In this document: positions 1 through 8,354 of the stretch, one piece after another
Numbering within the stretch: position 1 is the first letter of the stretch
Layout: each line of letters begins with the position of its first letter
Source: Lacticaseibacillus zhaodongensis
GTDB lineage: Bacteria; Bacillota; Bacilli; Lactobacillales; Lactobacillaceae
Assembly (NCBI RefSeq): GCF_009687905.1
Contig: NZ_BLBG01000020.1
Span: forward strand, 1 to 37,635
Reading direction: 5' to 3'
Length of the DNA stretch: 37,635 bases
Made by a program: the position numbers and the translations under genes
The notes under the pieces: model-generated
Database searches by the model: none
What the model saw: only the letters and a program-made list of their open reading frames with translations
What the model was told of the DNA's origin: nothing

Positions 1-260
1 TTGGGTCGAGTATTTATAATACATGTAAGCACCTCATAACTGTTATTTCTTCTGTCTAACAATTGTAAGGCACTCCACATGCCTGTCTGTCACTGCCGCC
101 AGCGGAACGGAGAAAAAGGTGTCCAGCACCCGGTAGTTAACGCTCACACTGGCTTTAGCACATAAAAGTTGCAGATACATCTCAAGTCCATCGTTTACCG
201 CGTTGTTAACTGCTAAAATCATGGTGACAGGGGCGCTTGCCGTTGCTCCGGGAGGTAAAC
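1..260. other. Left-edge region with no convincing gene
   Basis: No gene is supported here. A TATAAT hexamer at 15-20 could be the -10 of a plus-strand promoter whose -35 lies outside the window, which would give the response-regulator mRNA a leader of about 230 bases. A minus-strand frame ending at 43 could encode about 59 residues from an ATG at 222, but it has no ribosome binding site and no family I recognise. The ribosome binding site GGGAGGT at 250-256 belongs to the next gene. Confidence 0.4.
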
Positions 261-956
261 ATGCAAACAATTTTTTTAGTTGAAGACGAACCCACCATCG
301 CCACCACGATTGCCCAGTATCTGCAGCAGCATGGCTACACAACTGCGGTGGCTAAGGATTTTGCCCACGTGGACACAGAAATTGTCGCGGCGGCGCCCGA
401 CCTGGTGCTGATGGATATTCGGCTGCCCTTTGCGAGCGGCTTCCACTGGCTGGAGGTGCTGCGGAGCACGTCGAAGGTCCCGGTGATTTTTCTGACGAGC
501 GTGAACGACGACATGAACCTCGTCATGGCAATGAACATGGGCGCTGACGATTTCCTGACCAAACCCATCGAATTGCCGGTGCTGTTGGCCAAAATCCAGG
601 GGCTGTTGCGCCGGACGTACGAATATCAGGCCCAGGACGGGAAATACCGCGCCGGTGATTTTGAGCTGGCCGCACTGGATAATCAAGTGACACGGCTGGG
701 GGCAACGCCGCAAACGATTGACCTCTCGCCGACCGAGACGCGGATCCTGCGCATGCTCTTTGAACAGCCTGGGGTGGCCGTGAGCCGCGAAGAAATCATT
801 CGCCAGCTCTGGGAAAACGACGCGTTTATTGATCAGAATACGCTGGCCGTAACGATGACGCGGCTGCGGCAGAAGGTGGTGGACATTAAGCTGGATGCCG
901 CCATACAGACCGTGCGCGGCGTTGGCTTCCGATTGGCGGTGAACGGGGATGCGTGA
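261..956 (+). CDS. bceR: OmpR-family response regulator, BceR-like
   Basis: Response regulator of 231 residues with an N-terminal receiver domain (about 1-115) and a C-terminal OmpR/PhoB winged-helix domain (about 135-230). Acidic residues near position 8-10, the phospho-acceptor Asp52 in LMDIRLP, and the Lys of LTKPIE are visible. The ATG at 261 was chosen over an upstream in-frame start because GGGAGGT ends four bases before it. The gene overlaps the following kinase by 8 bases, so the two are translationally coupled. In this family the kinase-regulator pair answers to cell-wall-active peptide antibiotics sensed through the BceAB transporter encoded next door. Its likely target is the box in front of the transporter genes. 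The inducing peptide cannot be told from sequence. Confidence 0.9.
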   Translation: MQTIFLVEDEPTIATTIAQYLQQHGYTTAVAKDFAHVDTEIVAAAPDLVLMDIRLPFASGFHWLEVLRSTSKVPVIFLTSVNDDMNLVMAMNMGADDFLTKPIELPVLLAKIQGLLRRTYEYQAQDGKYRAGDFELAALDNQVTRLGATPQTIDLSPTETRILRMLFEQPGVAVSREEIIRQLWENDAFIDQNTLAVTMTRLRQKVVDIKLDAAIQTVRGVGFRLAVNGDA

Positions 957-1923
957 TTTTGCGGCTTATCTTCGGGCGCGAGCGCTCACGTGGGTTGTGC
1001 TCGCGGTGGTCCTGCTGGTCGCCGGCACCATCACCTACTTGGAGGACTTACCGCCGATTGCGCTGCTGGATGGCTGCGTGATCGGGGCCGCCTGCATCAT
1101 CCCCATTCTGGGCGTTGACGCTTGGCGCTGGTGCGGCCACTACCGGGAATTGCGGATGGCTCCAGAAGCGGAAGAACTGCCGCGGCTGCCAGATTCCGGC
1201 GACGCAATTGAGGCGCTCTACCAGCAATTACTGGCTGCGCAAAATCATGCGCGCGTGCAGACCCAAGTTCAGGCGCAGGAACAGGCGCGCAACCTGAGCG
1301 ATAATTTTGCCCTGTGGAGCCACCAGATGAAGACGCCACTGGCCGCGCTCGATCTGTTGCTGCAGGTGCCGCCGGTGGATGCGGCGGCTGCCCGCGGTGA
1401 GGTGCGCAAGGTCAATCGTTACGTGCAGATGATGCTGACCTACATCAAAATGAATGACGTTAACCGCGACCTCGTGCTGGAGCCGACACCGCTCACGCCG
1501 TTGGTGCAGCACACGGTGCGTGAGCTGGCCGATCTGTTTATCGGGAAGAACCTCGCCGTCCGGGTCGATCCGCTACCAACCATCGTGACCGACAGCCAGT
1601 GGTTCGGCTTCATCATGGAACAGGTTTTGACCAACGCGGCTAAGTATACTGAGCACGGTCACGTGCATGTCTACGCGAAAGGACCAGCGCTCGTGGTGGC
1701 TGATACCGGCATCGGTATCGCGGCCACTGACCTGCCGCGGCTGTTTGAGCCGGGTTACTCCGGTTACAACGGCCGGATGAACCAGAAGGCGAGCGGGTTG
1801 GGGCTGGCGATGAGCCAGACCATCGCGCAAAAGTTGGGCCTGAAACTATCCGTTGAATCAAAGGTCGGTGTGGGCACCAAGGTCTACATTCACCTTGCCC
1901 AGACGGAGTGGCGGACTGAATAA
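949..1923 (+). CDS. bceS: Intramembrane-sensing histidine kinase, BceS-like
   Basis: Sensor kinase of 324 residues. Two membrane segments (about 13-32 and 37-56) are joined by only a few residues, so there is almost no extracellular sensor domain, the mark of BceS-type intramembrane-sensing kinases. These are known to be controlled by their cognate ABC transporter rather than by direct ligand binding. A DHp domain carries the phospho-accepting His125 in LWSHQMKTPL. The HATPase domain shows an N-box (EQVLTNAAKYTEHG), a G1 box (VADTGIGI) and a G2 box (ASGLGLAM). The start overlaps the end of the regulator gene by 8 bases. A terminator follows, separating this pair from the transporter genes. 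Confidence 0.92.
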   Translation: MRDFAAYLRARALTWVVLAVVLLVAGTITYLEDLPPIALLDGCVIGAACIIPILGVDAWRWCGHYRELRMAPEAEELPRLPDSGDAIEALYQQLLAAQNHARVQTQVQAQEQARNLSDNFALWSHQMKTPLAALDLLLQVPPVDAAAARGEVRKVNRYVQMMLTYIKMNDVNRDLVLEPTPLTPLVQHTVRELADLFIGKNLAVRVDPLPTIVTDSQWFGFIMEQVLTNAAKYTEHGHVHVYAKGPALVVADTGIGIAATDLPRLFEPGYSGYNGRMNQKASGLGLAMSQTIAQKLGLKLSVESKVGVGTKVYIHLAQTEWRTE

Positions 1924-1941
1924 AATAAGTAATAGATACGT

Positions 1942-1990
1942 AAGCGGGCAGTAAAATCAGCAGTGATTTTGCCGCCCGCTTTGCTTTTCT
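1942..1990 (+). terminator. Rho-independent terminator after bceS-like gene
   Basis: A hairpin of about 18 base pairs: AAGCGGGC at 1942-1949 pairs with GCCCGCTT at 1975-1982, extended inward by GTAAAATCA against TGATTTTGC with one mismatch and a G-U pair. A T-rich tail TGCTTTTCTT follows. It separates transcription of the regulator and kinase from the inducible transporter genes. Confidence 0.88.
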
Positions 1991-2004
1991 TACAACATCG
2001 TAAG
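1989..2004 (+). promoter_or_regulatory. Candidate BceR-type operator upstream of bceAB
   Basis: The inverted repeat CTTAC-AACATC-GTAAG is perfect over five base pairs. It fits the TNACA-N4-TGTAA box I recall for BceR-like regulators of lactobacilli at all but one base (TTACA-ACAT-CGTAA). It lies just upstream of where a -35 would fall for a poor -10-like TACGCT at 2028-2033, as expected for an activator-dependent promoter. The repeat is seen directly; its assignment to this regulator is inferred. Confidence 0.6.
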
Positions 2005-2084
2005 TACCAATTTCCTCGGGCCGGCGTTACGCTAGGTTCATCATCAAGGTCGCCTGCGCAGGCCAACCATTTAGGAGGATCATC

Positions 2085-2861
2085 ATGCTTGAAATTACTA
2101 ATCTTGCCAAAACCTACCATACTCGTTTCGGTGCCAGTTCCGTCCACGCCCTGACCGATATTTCCTTTGGGGTCGAGGACGGCGAGTACGTGGCCATCAT
2201 GGGGGAGTCTGGTTCCGGCAAAAGCACGCTGCTCAACCTGATTGCCGCGCTCGATAAGCCGACGTCCGGGAGTATCAACCTGAACGGTACCGAACTGGCG
2301 ACGATTCCCGAAGCCAAGTCCGCCAAGTTCCGCCGCGAACACCTCGGCTTCGTCTTCCAGGACTTCAACCTGCTCGACACCTTCAACGTCCAGGACAACA
2401 TTGTGTTGCCACTGGTGCTGAGCAAAACGCCGGTCGCGGAGATGGCAAAGCGGGTGCATGAACTAACGCCAAAACTGGGCCTAGACGATAAGCTGCAAAA
2501 GTTCCCTTACGAGTTGTCCGGTGGGCAGCAGCAGCGGGTCGCCGCGGCGCGCGCCTTGATCACGGATCCCGAACTGCTACTGGCCGATGAGCCAACGGGG
2601 GCCCTGGATTCGCGCACCGCTGATGAATTGCTTAAGCTGTTCGCCCAACTTAATGCGGAAGGGCAAACCATCTTGATGGTGACCCACTCCGCGGTTGCCG
2701 CCAGCCACGCGCAGCGCGTTCTGTTCATTCGCGATGGCCGTATTTTCCACCAGCTCTACCGCGGCGACTTGAGTCAAGACGAGATGCTCGTGAAAATCAG
2801 CGACACCATGACCGCCATGTTGGCTAAACAGGACGACACCGGTGCAAAGGCGGTGGACTAA
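2085..2861 (+). CDS. bceA: Bacitracin-type ABC transporter ATPase, BceA-like
   Basis: ATP-binding subunit of 258 residues from the MacB/BceA class. It shows Walker [10 protein letters not shown], a Q-loop in [10 protein letters not shown], signature LSGGQQQR, Walker [13 protein letters not shown] and the switch His in MVTHS. RBS TTAGGAGGAT precedes the ATG. It is coupled to the permease gene through the TAATG junction. In this family the complex removes or shields lipid-linked wall precursors from peptide antibiotics and at the same time signals flux to the BceS kinase. The adjacent BceRS pair makes a Bce module more likely than a general MacB or LolD role. Confidence 0.93.
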   Translation: MLEITNLAKTYHTRFGASSVHALTDISFGVEDGEYVAIMGESGSGKSTLLNLIAALDKPTSGSINLNGTELATIPEAKSAKFRREHLGFVFQDFNLLDTFNVQDNIVLPLVLSKTPVAEMAKRVHELTPKLGLDDKLQKFPYELSGGQQQRVAAARALITDPELLLADEPTGALDSRTADELLKLFAQLNAEGQTILMVTHSAVAASHAQRVLFIRDGRIFHQLYRGDLSQDEMLVKISDTMTAMLAKQDDTGAKAVD

Positions 2862-4873
2862 TGTTCTACTTTCATTTAGCCGCCACCAATCTTCGCGCCC
2901 ACAAGCGGATTTTCGTGCCCTTCCTGCTGGCGATGACGCTGCTGACCGTAATGAACGTGGTCATGCTGTCCGCGTACATGGATTCAGGCGCACTCTTCGC
3001 TAATAACGGGGATGGGATCCAGGCCGCTGCCCAGGAGATGTTCAAGTACGGTTCAGAAGTAATGATGATTTTTGCCGTCATTCTGGGTACTTACGCCAAC
3101 AGTTTCCTACTCAAGCAGCGGACCAAACAGCTGGCCCTTTACAGCGTAATCGGTTTTGGTAAGCGGGAATTGCGGCACATGGTCAGCGCGGAACTGATCA
3201 TCTGCGCGGGTATTTCCATCGTCTGCGGGGCGGTGTTCGGCGCCGCTTTCTCGCGCCTGAGCTACCTGGCCCTGGGCAAAATGCTAGGGATGCCAGGGCA
3301 CGCACATTTTGGGCTCGACCTCAAGCCGATTCTGGTGTCTGCAGCCGTAATTGCCCTCATCTTCGTGCTCCTCATCCTGATCGACGCGAACTGGCTCCGG
3401 AAGCACCGCCCGCTGGCAATGTTGCAGGCAGCCAGTGCCGGTGAACGCGAGCCCAAGACGCGCTGGTTAATGCTCATTATTGGCATCATCACGCTCGGTG
3501 CGGGATACGCCGCCGCCATTGGTATCACCGACCCACTCGGCGCGCTGCAGTGGTTCTTCATTGCCGTGATTCTGGTCATCGTCGGCACCTACGCGCTGTT
3601 TATCGCCGGCTCCGTGTTTATTTACAAGCTGCTGCGTAAGAACAAGCACTACTATTACCAGCCAGCGCATTTCATCAACGTCGCCAACATGATCCACCGG
3701 ATGCGGCAAAATGGGGCAGGGCTGGCCTCCATCACCATTTTGGCCACGATGACCCTCGTCACTATCGCTACGACCATCACGCTGTACCTCGGCGTGCCGC
3801 AAATCGTCAGCAGCAGTACGCCCGCCGATATGCAGTACATCCGGGCGACGAGTGCGGATAAACTAGCCACGGGTAAAGTGACCCCGGCCCAGAACCAAGC
3901 GGCGGTCGCCGCAATCGCCAAGAAGCACCACGTGACCATCACGAAGCGCTCCGTTGCGACCATCAGTACTGGTTTGCCTATCAAACTGGGGGCCAAGCGC
4001 GTGCTGGCGGCAAGCAACAAGGACTATGCCGGCACGTTTGGCCCGGCTAAAGGGCTCATGACGGCCGATATCATGACCTTGGCTAACTATAACCAGATGA
4101 CCGGCCAAAATATTCAGCTCGCCCGCAGCAGTATGTTGCTGGGCACCAACACCAATCAGCACCGCAGGCAGCTCGCTTTTGGCCCGCACGTACTGCGGGT
4201 GCAGGGGACCGCGCGGATGCCTTACGCCAGCAAACTCGGCGGCACCAAGAACGCGCTGTTCGTTTTCAAGGACAACGCCGTGATCACGCAGGTGGCGCAC
4301 GCTCTTAGCGCCAAGCTGAGCAAGAAGACGCTTGCCGCGACGCTGGCAAACGCGCAAACGACCGTTTACCTCGAACTCAAGGGGAGCGATGCAAACCAAA
4401 TCGCCATGGCCAAGGAAGTGCAGCATGCCAAAATCGGCACCCTGAACGTCCAGAGCGCCGCCCAGTCGCGGTCCAGCGTCCTGCAGTGGATGAGTGCCTT
4501 CCTCTTCATGGGCATCCTGCTCGGCATCATGTTCATCCTCGCTACCGCGCTGATCCTGTACTACAAGCAGGTTTCGGAGGGCTTGGCGGATGCTAAGCGT
4601 TACAAAATACTGCAGCAGGTCGGTCTCTCGGAGCGTGAGGTCAAGGCGACTATCAACAGTCAACTGTTGACCTTGTTCTACGTGCCCCTAGTTGTTGCGG
4701 CTGTACACACCGCAGTTGCGGCGCCATTTATTCAGCGGGTGCTCGTGCTCTTCGGCATCACCAACTGGACGCAGTTTTTGACCATCATTGGGATCACTTT
4801 GCTCGTGTTCGCCGCGATTTACGTCGTCATGTATAAGGCGACGGCGCGGGTGTACTACCGAATCGTTCGGTAA
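2861..4873 (+). CDS. bceB: Bacitracin-type ABC transporter permease, BceB-like
   Basis: FtsX-fold permease of 670 residues, a normal size for BceB. Membrane segments occupy about residues 17-40, 60-80, 105-130, 150-175, 200-220, 230-255 and 285-310. They are followed by a large extracellular domain (about 315-545) between the seventh and eighth helices, the typical BceB sensor domain, and then three more helices to the C-terminus. The start codon shares its A with the stop of the ATPase gene. The extracellular domain decides antibiotic specificity in the family, but the drug cannot be predicted by eye. No clear terminator follows in the next 220 bases. Confidence 0.92.
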   Translation: MFYFHLAATNLRAHKRIFVPFLLAMTLLTVMNVVMLSAYMDSGALFANNGDGIQAAAQEMFKYGSEVMMIFAVILGTYANSFLLKQRTKQLALYSVIGFGKRELRHMVSAELIICAGISIVCGAVFGAAFSRLSYLALGKMLGMPGHAHFGLDLKPILVSAAVIALIFVLLILIDANWLRKHRPLAMLQAASAGEREPKTRWLMLIIGIITLGAGYAAAIGITDPLGALQWFFIAVILVIVGTYALFIAGSVFIYKLLRKNKHYYYQPAHFINVANMIHRMRQNGAGLASITILATMTLVTIATTITLYLGVPQIVSSSTPADMQYIRATSADKLATGKVTPAQNQAAVAAIAKKHHVTITKRSVATISTGLPIKLGAKRVLAASNKDYAGTFGPAKGLMTADIMTLANYNQMTGQNIQLARSSMLLGTNTNQHRRQLAFGPHVLRVQGTARMPYASKLGGTKNALFVFKDNAVITQVAHALSAKLSKKTLAATLANAQTTVYLELKGSDANQIAMAKEVQHAKIGTLNVQSAAQSRSSVLQWMSAFLFMGILLGIMFILATALILYYKQVSEGLADAKRYKILQQVGLSEREVKATINSQLLTLFYVPLVVAAVHTAVAAPFIQRVLVLFGITNWTQFLTIIGITLLVFAAIYVVMYKATARVYYRIVR

Positions 4874-5099
4874 AATACCAAGTAACAATTTAAGGTTCCG
4901 TGTTTCCGGCGCGCAGTCTTGCACCGCTAATCTGGGGCCTTTTGTGATGGGATAGTGTTGCTTGATAAATAACGGTGGTTTCACCAATTTAAGGGTAATT
5001 TCTTAAGTTTTAAACCGTTTCCTAACGTGAACTGCGGGCGTACAATCAAACTAATTGATAATGCTGCTGGCCCCCAATAAGACATGAGGAGAAGTTGCC

Positions 5100-6197
5100 A
5101 TGGGAAAAAGTTCGGGCACCAAAACTGGGTTTGGTGTGAAAATAGCGTGGATGGTGACGCTACTGTTGCTAGTGGGCGCGTTTTTGTATCCGTCGCTGCT
5201 AAACGTTCCAAGTGGTGCGGATCATAATGTGCCCCGGCTACTGCAAAATGACGTGACCTTGGTCCTGAATAACTCCGAATTGACCGATCTATACAAGCAG
5301 GCAAATACCGGTTCAGTTCAGAAGGCCGACGTTCAGCACCTCGAATCATTGCGCACCAAAGCTCTGCAGGATGCCGGCGTGGTTAACCGGCACGCGTTAA
5401 CCAGTGACTTAGCTAGCCTAATCGCTGCCAAGGAACAATTTAGCACGATGCCCAAAGCACCGGGAATCAAGGCCAACTTGCGATACATGGCGCAACATAA
5501 TCTTGCTTACTATGCTGAGCTAGAGGACCACCAGCCGGCGCTCACGGCATTTGTGACCGCTACCAAGCAGATTGGTGTGCTGATCCTGTTGCCACTCACG
5601 CTAATGATTGCGTTTTTGGTCAATGCATTTTCCGATTTCAGCAAACGGCAAACTTTGCGCGGCGCGCTTGTTACGACGGGGAAGATCAGTGCGGTGGCTG
5701 TCGGCAGCACACTGATAGCAGCGGCGGTGGCGTTTTTGCCCCACTTGGTGACGAGTGGCTTCGGCGCCCAGTACCGCAGCATTTTTTACTCCGATGCTAA
5801 CCAAACATTCACTTATATGAGTAATATTGTGGTGGCGCTGCGGTACGTGTTGTACTTGGCCGTGCTGACGTTATTCTTGACGGTACTGCTGCAAGTATTC
5901 CGGAGGTTACCTGCGGGGCGCATCCTTAGTCCACTACTTGGTATGGCGCTAGTTAGCGTTAGCTTGACGACGGGATACCAAGACCTGATGTACAGCCCAG
6001 CGTTGCGGTGGCTGCCAACAACTTACCTGAATCCATACATGATGGTAACGCCGAATGAGATTGCGGGCCGGAGCCTGTCAATTGTGAATGCGCTCGTGTT
6101 ACTGGCACTTATCACCGTGGTTTTGTTGGGAATTGATTATCTGCTCGCTAAAAAAACACGGTCAACGCCAACCGGTGCTCTGCTCACCACCAAATAG
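5100..6197 (+). CDS. Six-helix membrane protein, unknown function, ABC-permease-like
   Basis: A protein of 365 residues that I do not recognise by family. Hydrophobic segments are at about 14-35, 155-178, 192-213, 238-265, 272-292 and 333-355. A soluble loop of about 115 residues lies between the first and second helices and is probably extracellular. One helix, a long outer domain and a cluster of five helices recall ABC-2 or MacB-like permease subunits, but no ATPase is paired with it. RBS TGAGGAGAAG precedes the ATG. A -10-like TACAAT at 5041-5046 with a weak -35 suggests its own promoter. It sits next to the Bce module and may belong to the envelope stress response, which is inference only. 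A bidirectional terminator follows. Confidence 0.7.
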   Translation: MGKSSGTKTGFGVKIAWMVTLLLLVGAFLYPSLLNVPSGADHNVPRLLQNDVTLVLNNSELTDLYKQANTGSVQKADVQHLESLRTKALQDAGVVNRHALTSDLASLIAAKEQFSTMPKAPGIKANLRYMAQHNLAYYAELEDHQPALTAFVTATKQIGVLILLPLTLMIAFLVNAFSDFSKRQTLRGALVTTGKISAVAVGSTLIAAAVAFLPHLVTSGFGAQYRSIFYSDANQTFTYMSNIVVALRYVLYLAVLTLFLTVLLQVFRRLPAGRILSPLLGMALVSVSLTTGYQDLMYSPALRWLPTTYLNPYMMVTPNEIAGRSLSIVNALVLLALITVVLLGIDYLLAKKTRSTPTGALLTTK

Positions 6198-6224
6198 CAT
6201 TCCCGCCAAATTAATATTCAAAAC

Positions 6225-6269
6225 AAAAAGTCCACTACCAAGTTCGTCACTTGGTAGTGGACTTTGTTA
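6225..6269. terminator. Bidirectional terminator between convergent genes
   Basis: AAAGTCCACTACCAAG pairs perfectly with CTTGGTAGTGGACTTT across a 7-base loop. A-rich sequence lies on the left and T-rich on the right, so it can stop transcription from both the membrane-protein gene and the lipoprotein gene. Confidence 0.92.
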
Positions 6270-6285
6270 GTTATGATTTTGCCAC

Positions 6286-7098
6286 TTACTTAGTTGCCGT
6301 TTCGGCTGTCGCCATGGCATTGCTGCCAGAGAAGGTGTAAACCGATGAGCCGTCGTTCCAGCTGATGGTCTGGGCACCCGCGCCGTCGTTCAAGTTGAAG
6401 TTAGCCGCACCCTTGTTGCTTGGTGCAGGCAGGCTTGCCGTGTGGAACAGGGCAACGAGCTGCTTAGCTAGTGCGGTTGGATCCTGGCCGTTAACGTTAC
6501 TTGCACGGACGGTGATGGACCAGTTACCTTCATTCCAGTGAATGTAGGTTGAACCAGCCGCACCCTGGACGGTCCCCGTGATGTTGTCGCCAAGATCAAC
6601 GGTTTGACCGCCGTCCTGAGCGCCGATCCAGTTGATGGAGTCCGCAGCCGCACCGCTGGAGGCGAAGGTCTTCTTGTCCAGGGAGTAGTCAGCGCCCTTG
6701 TTGCTCAGAGTCGCATCGTTCAAATCGACAGCGGAGTTGCCGCTGTAGAACTTAACGGATGTCCCACTTGCGTTCGTGCTGGCGCTGGCGTTTACGACGC
6801 CGTTGGACTTAACCGTGTCGGGAAGCCACTGGTTACCGACCTTGGATTGAATCTGCTTGGTCAGCTGCTGGTAGTGGTCGCCAGAGTTGGTGCTGGAATC
6901 GCTGGATGAGCTTGAACTGCTCGTTGAATCAGAAGAACTGCTGCTTGCCACAGCGTCCGTCTTTGATTTCGTTTGTGCCTTAGATTTTGTTGTTTGGGTG
7001 GATTCTGTGCTGGAAGAGCTTGTGGACTTACTGCCGGTTTGCGAACCGCAGCCCGCTAGTAAACCTGCTAGGAGTAATGCAATAACTGTTTTCTTCAT
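6286..7098 (-). CDS. Secreted lipoprotein with serine-rich linker
   Basis: A protein of 270 residues with a lipoprotein signal peptide: KK, a hydrophobic stretch, then the lipobox LAGC with the lipidated Cys near residue 17. Residues about 22-75 are almost pure Ser/Thr/Lys/Gln, a flexible spacer through the wall. The C-terminal 190 residues carry the pattern LVALFHTASLPAP and aromatic, Gly-rich motifs such as YIHWNEGNWSITVRA and TISWNDGSSVYTFSGS, which suggest a beta-rich domain. RBS-like AAAGGGGCGG lies upstream. The same domain style occurs in uncharacterised lactobacillar lipoproteins. The function is unknown; a surface adhesion or sensing role is possible. Confidence 0.8.
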   Translation of the reverse strand: MKKTVIALLLAGLLAGCGSQTGSKSTSSSSTESTQTTKSKAQTKSKTDAVASSSSSDSTSSSSSSSDSSTNSGDHYQQLTKQIQSKVGNQWLPDTVKSNGVVNASASTNASGTSVKFYSGNSAVDLNDATLSNKGADYSLDKKTFASSGAAADSINWIGAQDGGQTVDLGDNITGTVQGAAGSTYIHWNEGNWSITVRASNVNGQDPTALAKQLVALFHTASLPAPSNKGAANFNLNDGAGAQTISWNDGSSVYTFSGSNAMATAETATK

Positions 7099-7178
7099 AA
7101 TCTGCCGCCCCTTTCACTTTCAATTTTGCCTTATTTTGGTAATGATGCAAGTAGATTGACTAAATTTAACCTAAACGA

Positions 7179-8117
7179 CTAACTTTTGACACCTTTCGCA
7201 TGTTTTCGGGCCCCGATGGGTTGGCGCTTGCTGCGGGGTTGCCAGCTCATCATGAACACTGCCCCCAGAACTAGTCCGATTCCGGCCATCTGCAGGGGGT
7301 GGAAGCCGAGGTTCAGAAATAACACCGACAAAATGGTGGCAGTGAGCGGCTCGAAGTTACCGATCATGCCGGCAATCGCGGGACGCAGGGTGCGCAGGCT
7401 GGAAACGTAGAGGATGTAGGCCAGCAGCGTCGCTCCCAAGACCACGAAGGCCACCGCGAGCCAGTCGAATTGCGGTAGTTTGGGTGCGTGCCAAAATGGG
7501 GTCATGAGGTTCGCCGCCAAGCTGCCGACCAGCAGGCCCCAGCCGACGATGACTAGTGGCGACTCGGTCCGCAGCAAGGGTCTTGGCAGCAAGGTGTAAG
7601 CCGCACCGGTCGCGGCCGCGATGAGGCCCCAGAAAATGGCGAGTGGGGCAACGTGCAACTTGCCGGGGTTACCGTTAGTGACCAGGAGGAAGACGCCAAA
7701 TAGCGCCAGCAGAATGGCAAGCGTGTCAATCGGGCGCGGCGCCGTCCGCGTGCGCACACTGGTCACGATGGTGATGAGCCCTGGCACTAGTGACAGCATG
7801 ATGGTTGCGACCGCGGCATTCCCGTAGAAGATGGCGAACATGTAGGTCAGCTGGGCGGCGAATACCCCAATCATCCCGAAGAGGACCAGGCGCACGGCCC
7901 GCCGCGGATCCCGCCACACCCGCAGCAAGGGCCGTTTGGTGATGGCCGCAAACAGCAGCATCAGTAAGCCCGCCCACGTGAGGCGCATGCTGACGATCCA
8001 CATGGGGGTCGCTTTGGAAGTGTTGAAGATAATGTTGCTGCAAACCCCGCCGACACCCCACATACAGGTGCCAATGCTGGCTTGGAGTGCAGCCTTGGTC
8101 GATTGCTTCAGATTCAT
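7179..8117 (-). CDS. EamA/DMT family transporter
   Basis: About 312 residues with ten predicted membrane helices in two EamA repeats. The first repeat starts at the conserved WGVGGVCSN region and the second covers the LAIFWGLIAAATGAAYTLLPR region, as in drug/metabolite exporters of the RhaT/YdcZ-related group. The start at 8117 is preferred to an in-frame upstream ATG because a GGGGA ribosome binding site lies nine bases before it. The tail is basic (RSKRQPIGARKHAKG). The substrate is unknown; family members export amino acids, nucleosides or drugs. The lipoprotein gene follows 80 bases downstream on the same strand. The gene is divergent from gdpP. Confidence 0.85.
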   Translation of the reverse strand: MNLKQSTKAALQASIGTCMWGVGGVCSNIIFNTSKATPMWIVSMRLTWAGLLMLLFAAITKRPLLRVWRDPRRAVRLVLFGMIGVFAAQLTYMFAIFYGNAAVATIMLSLVPGLITIVTSVRTRTAPRPIDTLAILLALFGVFLLVTNGNPGKLHVAPLAIFWGLIAAATGAAYTLLPRPLLRTESPLVIVGWGLLVGSLAANLMTPFWHAPKLPQFDWLAVAFVVLGATLLAYILYVSSLRTLRPAIAGMIGNFEPLTATILSVLFLNLGFHPLQMAGIGLVLGAVFMMSWQPRSKRQPIGARKHAKGVKS

Positions 8118-8354
8118 TATATGTAGTCCCCAGTCAACTTTTTTGCAATCATGGGGCCAAAATGACCGCCGATTGCGAATGCTAATCAAATATGTGCTTC
8201 CGCTTAGTATAGCTGGGCAGACCCGCCGTTACTAGTGCTACCCCGACCTTTTGCGTGGCCAGGATGCGGCAGCGCTTACAGCAAAATTAGGTCAATGGGT
8301 AGTAACAATGGTAAAATACCTTGGTAGTGACGTCTTTTATCCTGAGAGGAGCAC

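Noticed and set aside
43-342. Minus-strand frame of up to 99 codons at the left edge
   Set aside because: It overlaps the response-regulator start, lacks a ribosome binding site at either possible start, and resembles no family.
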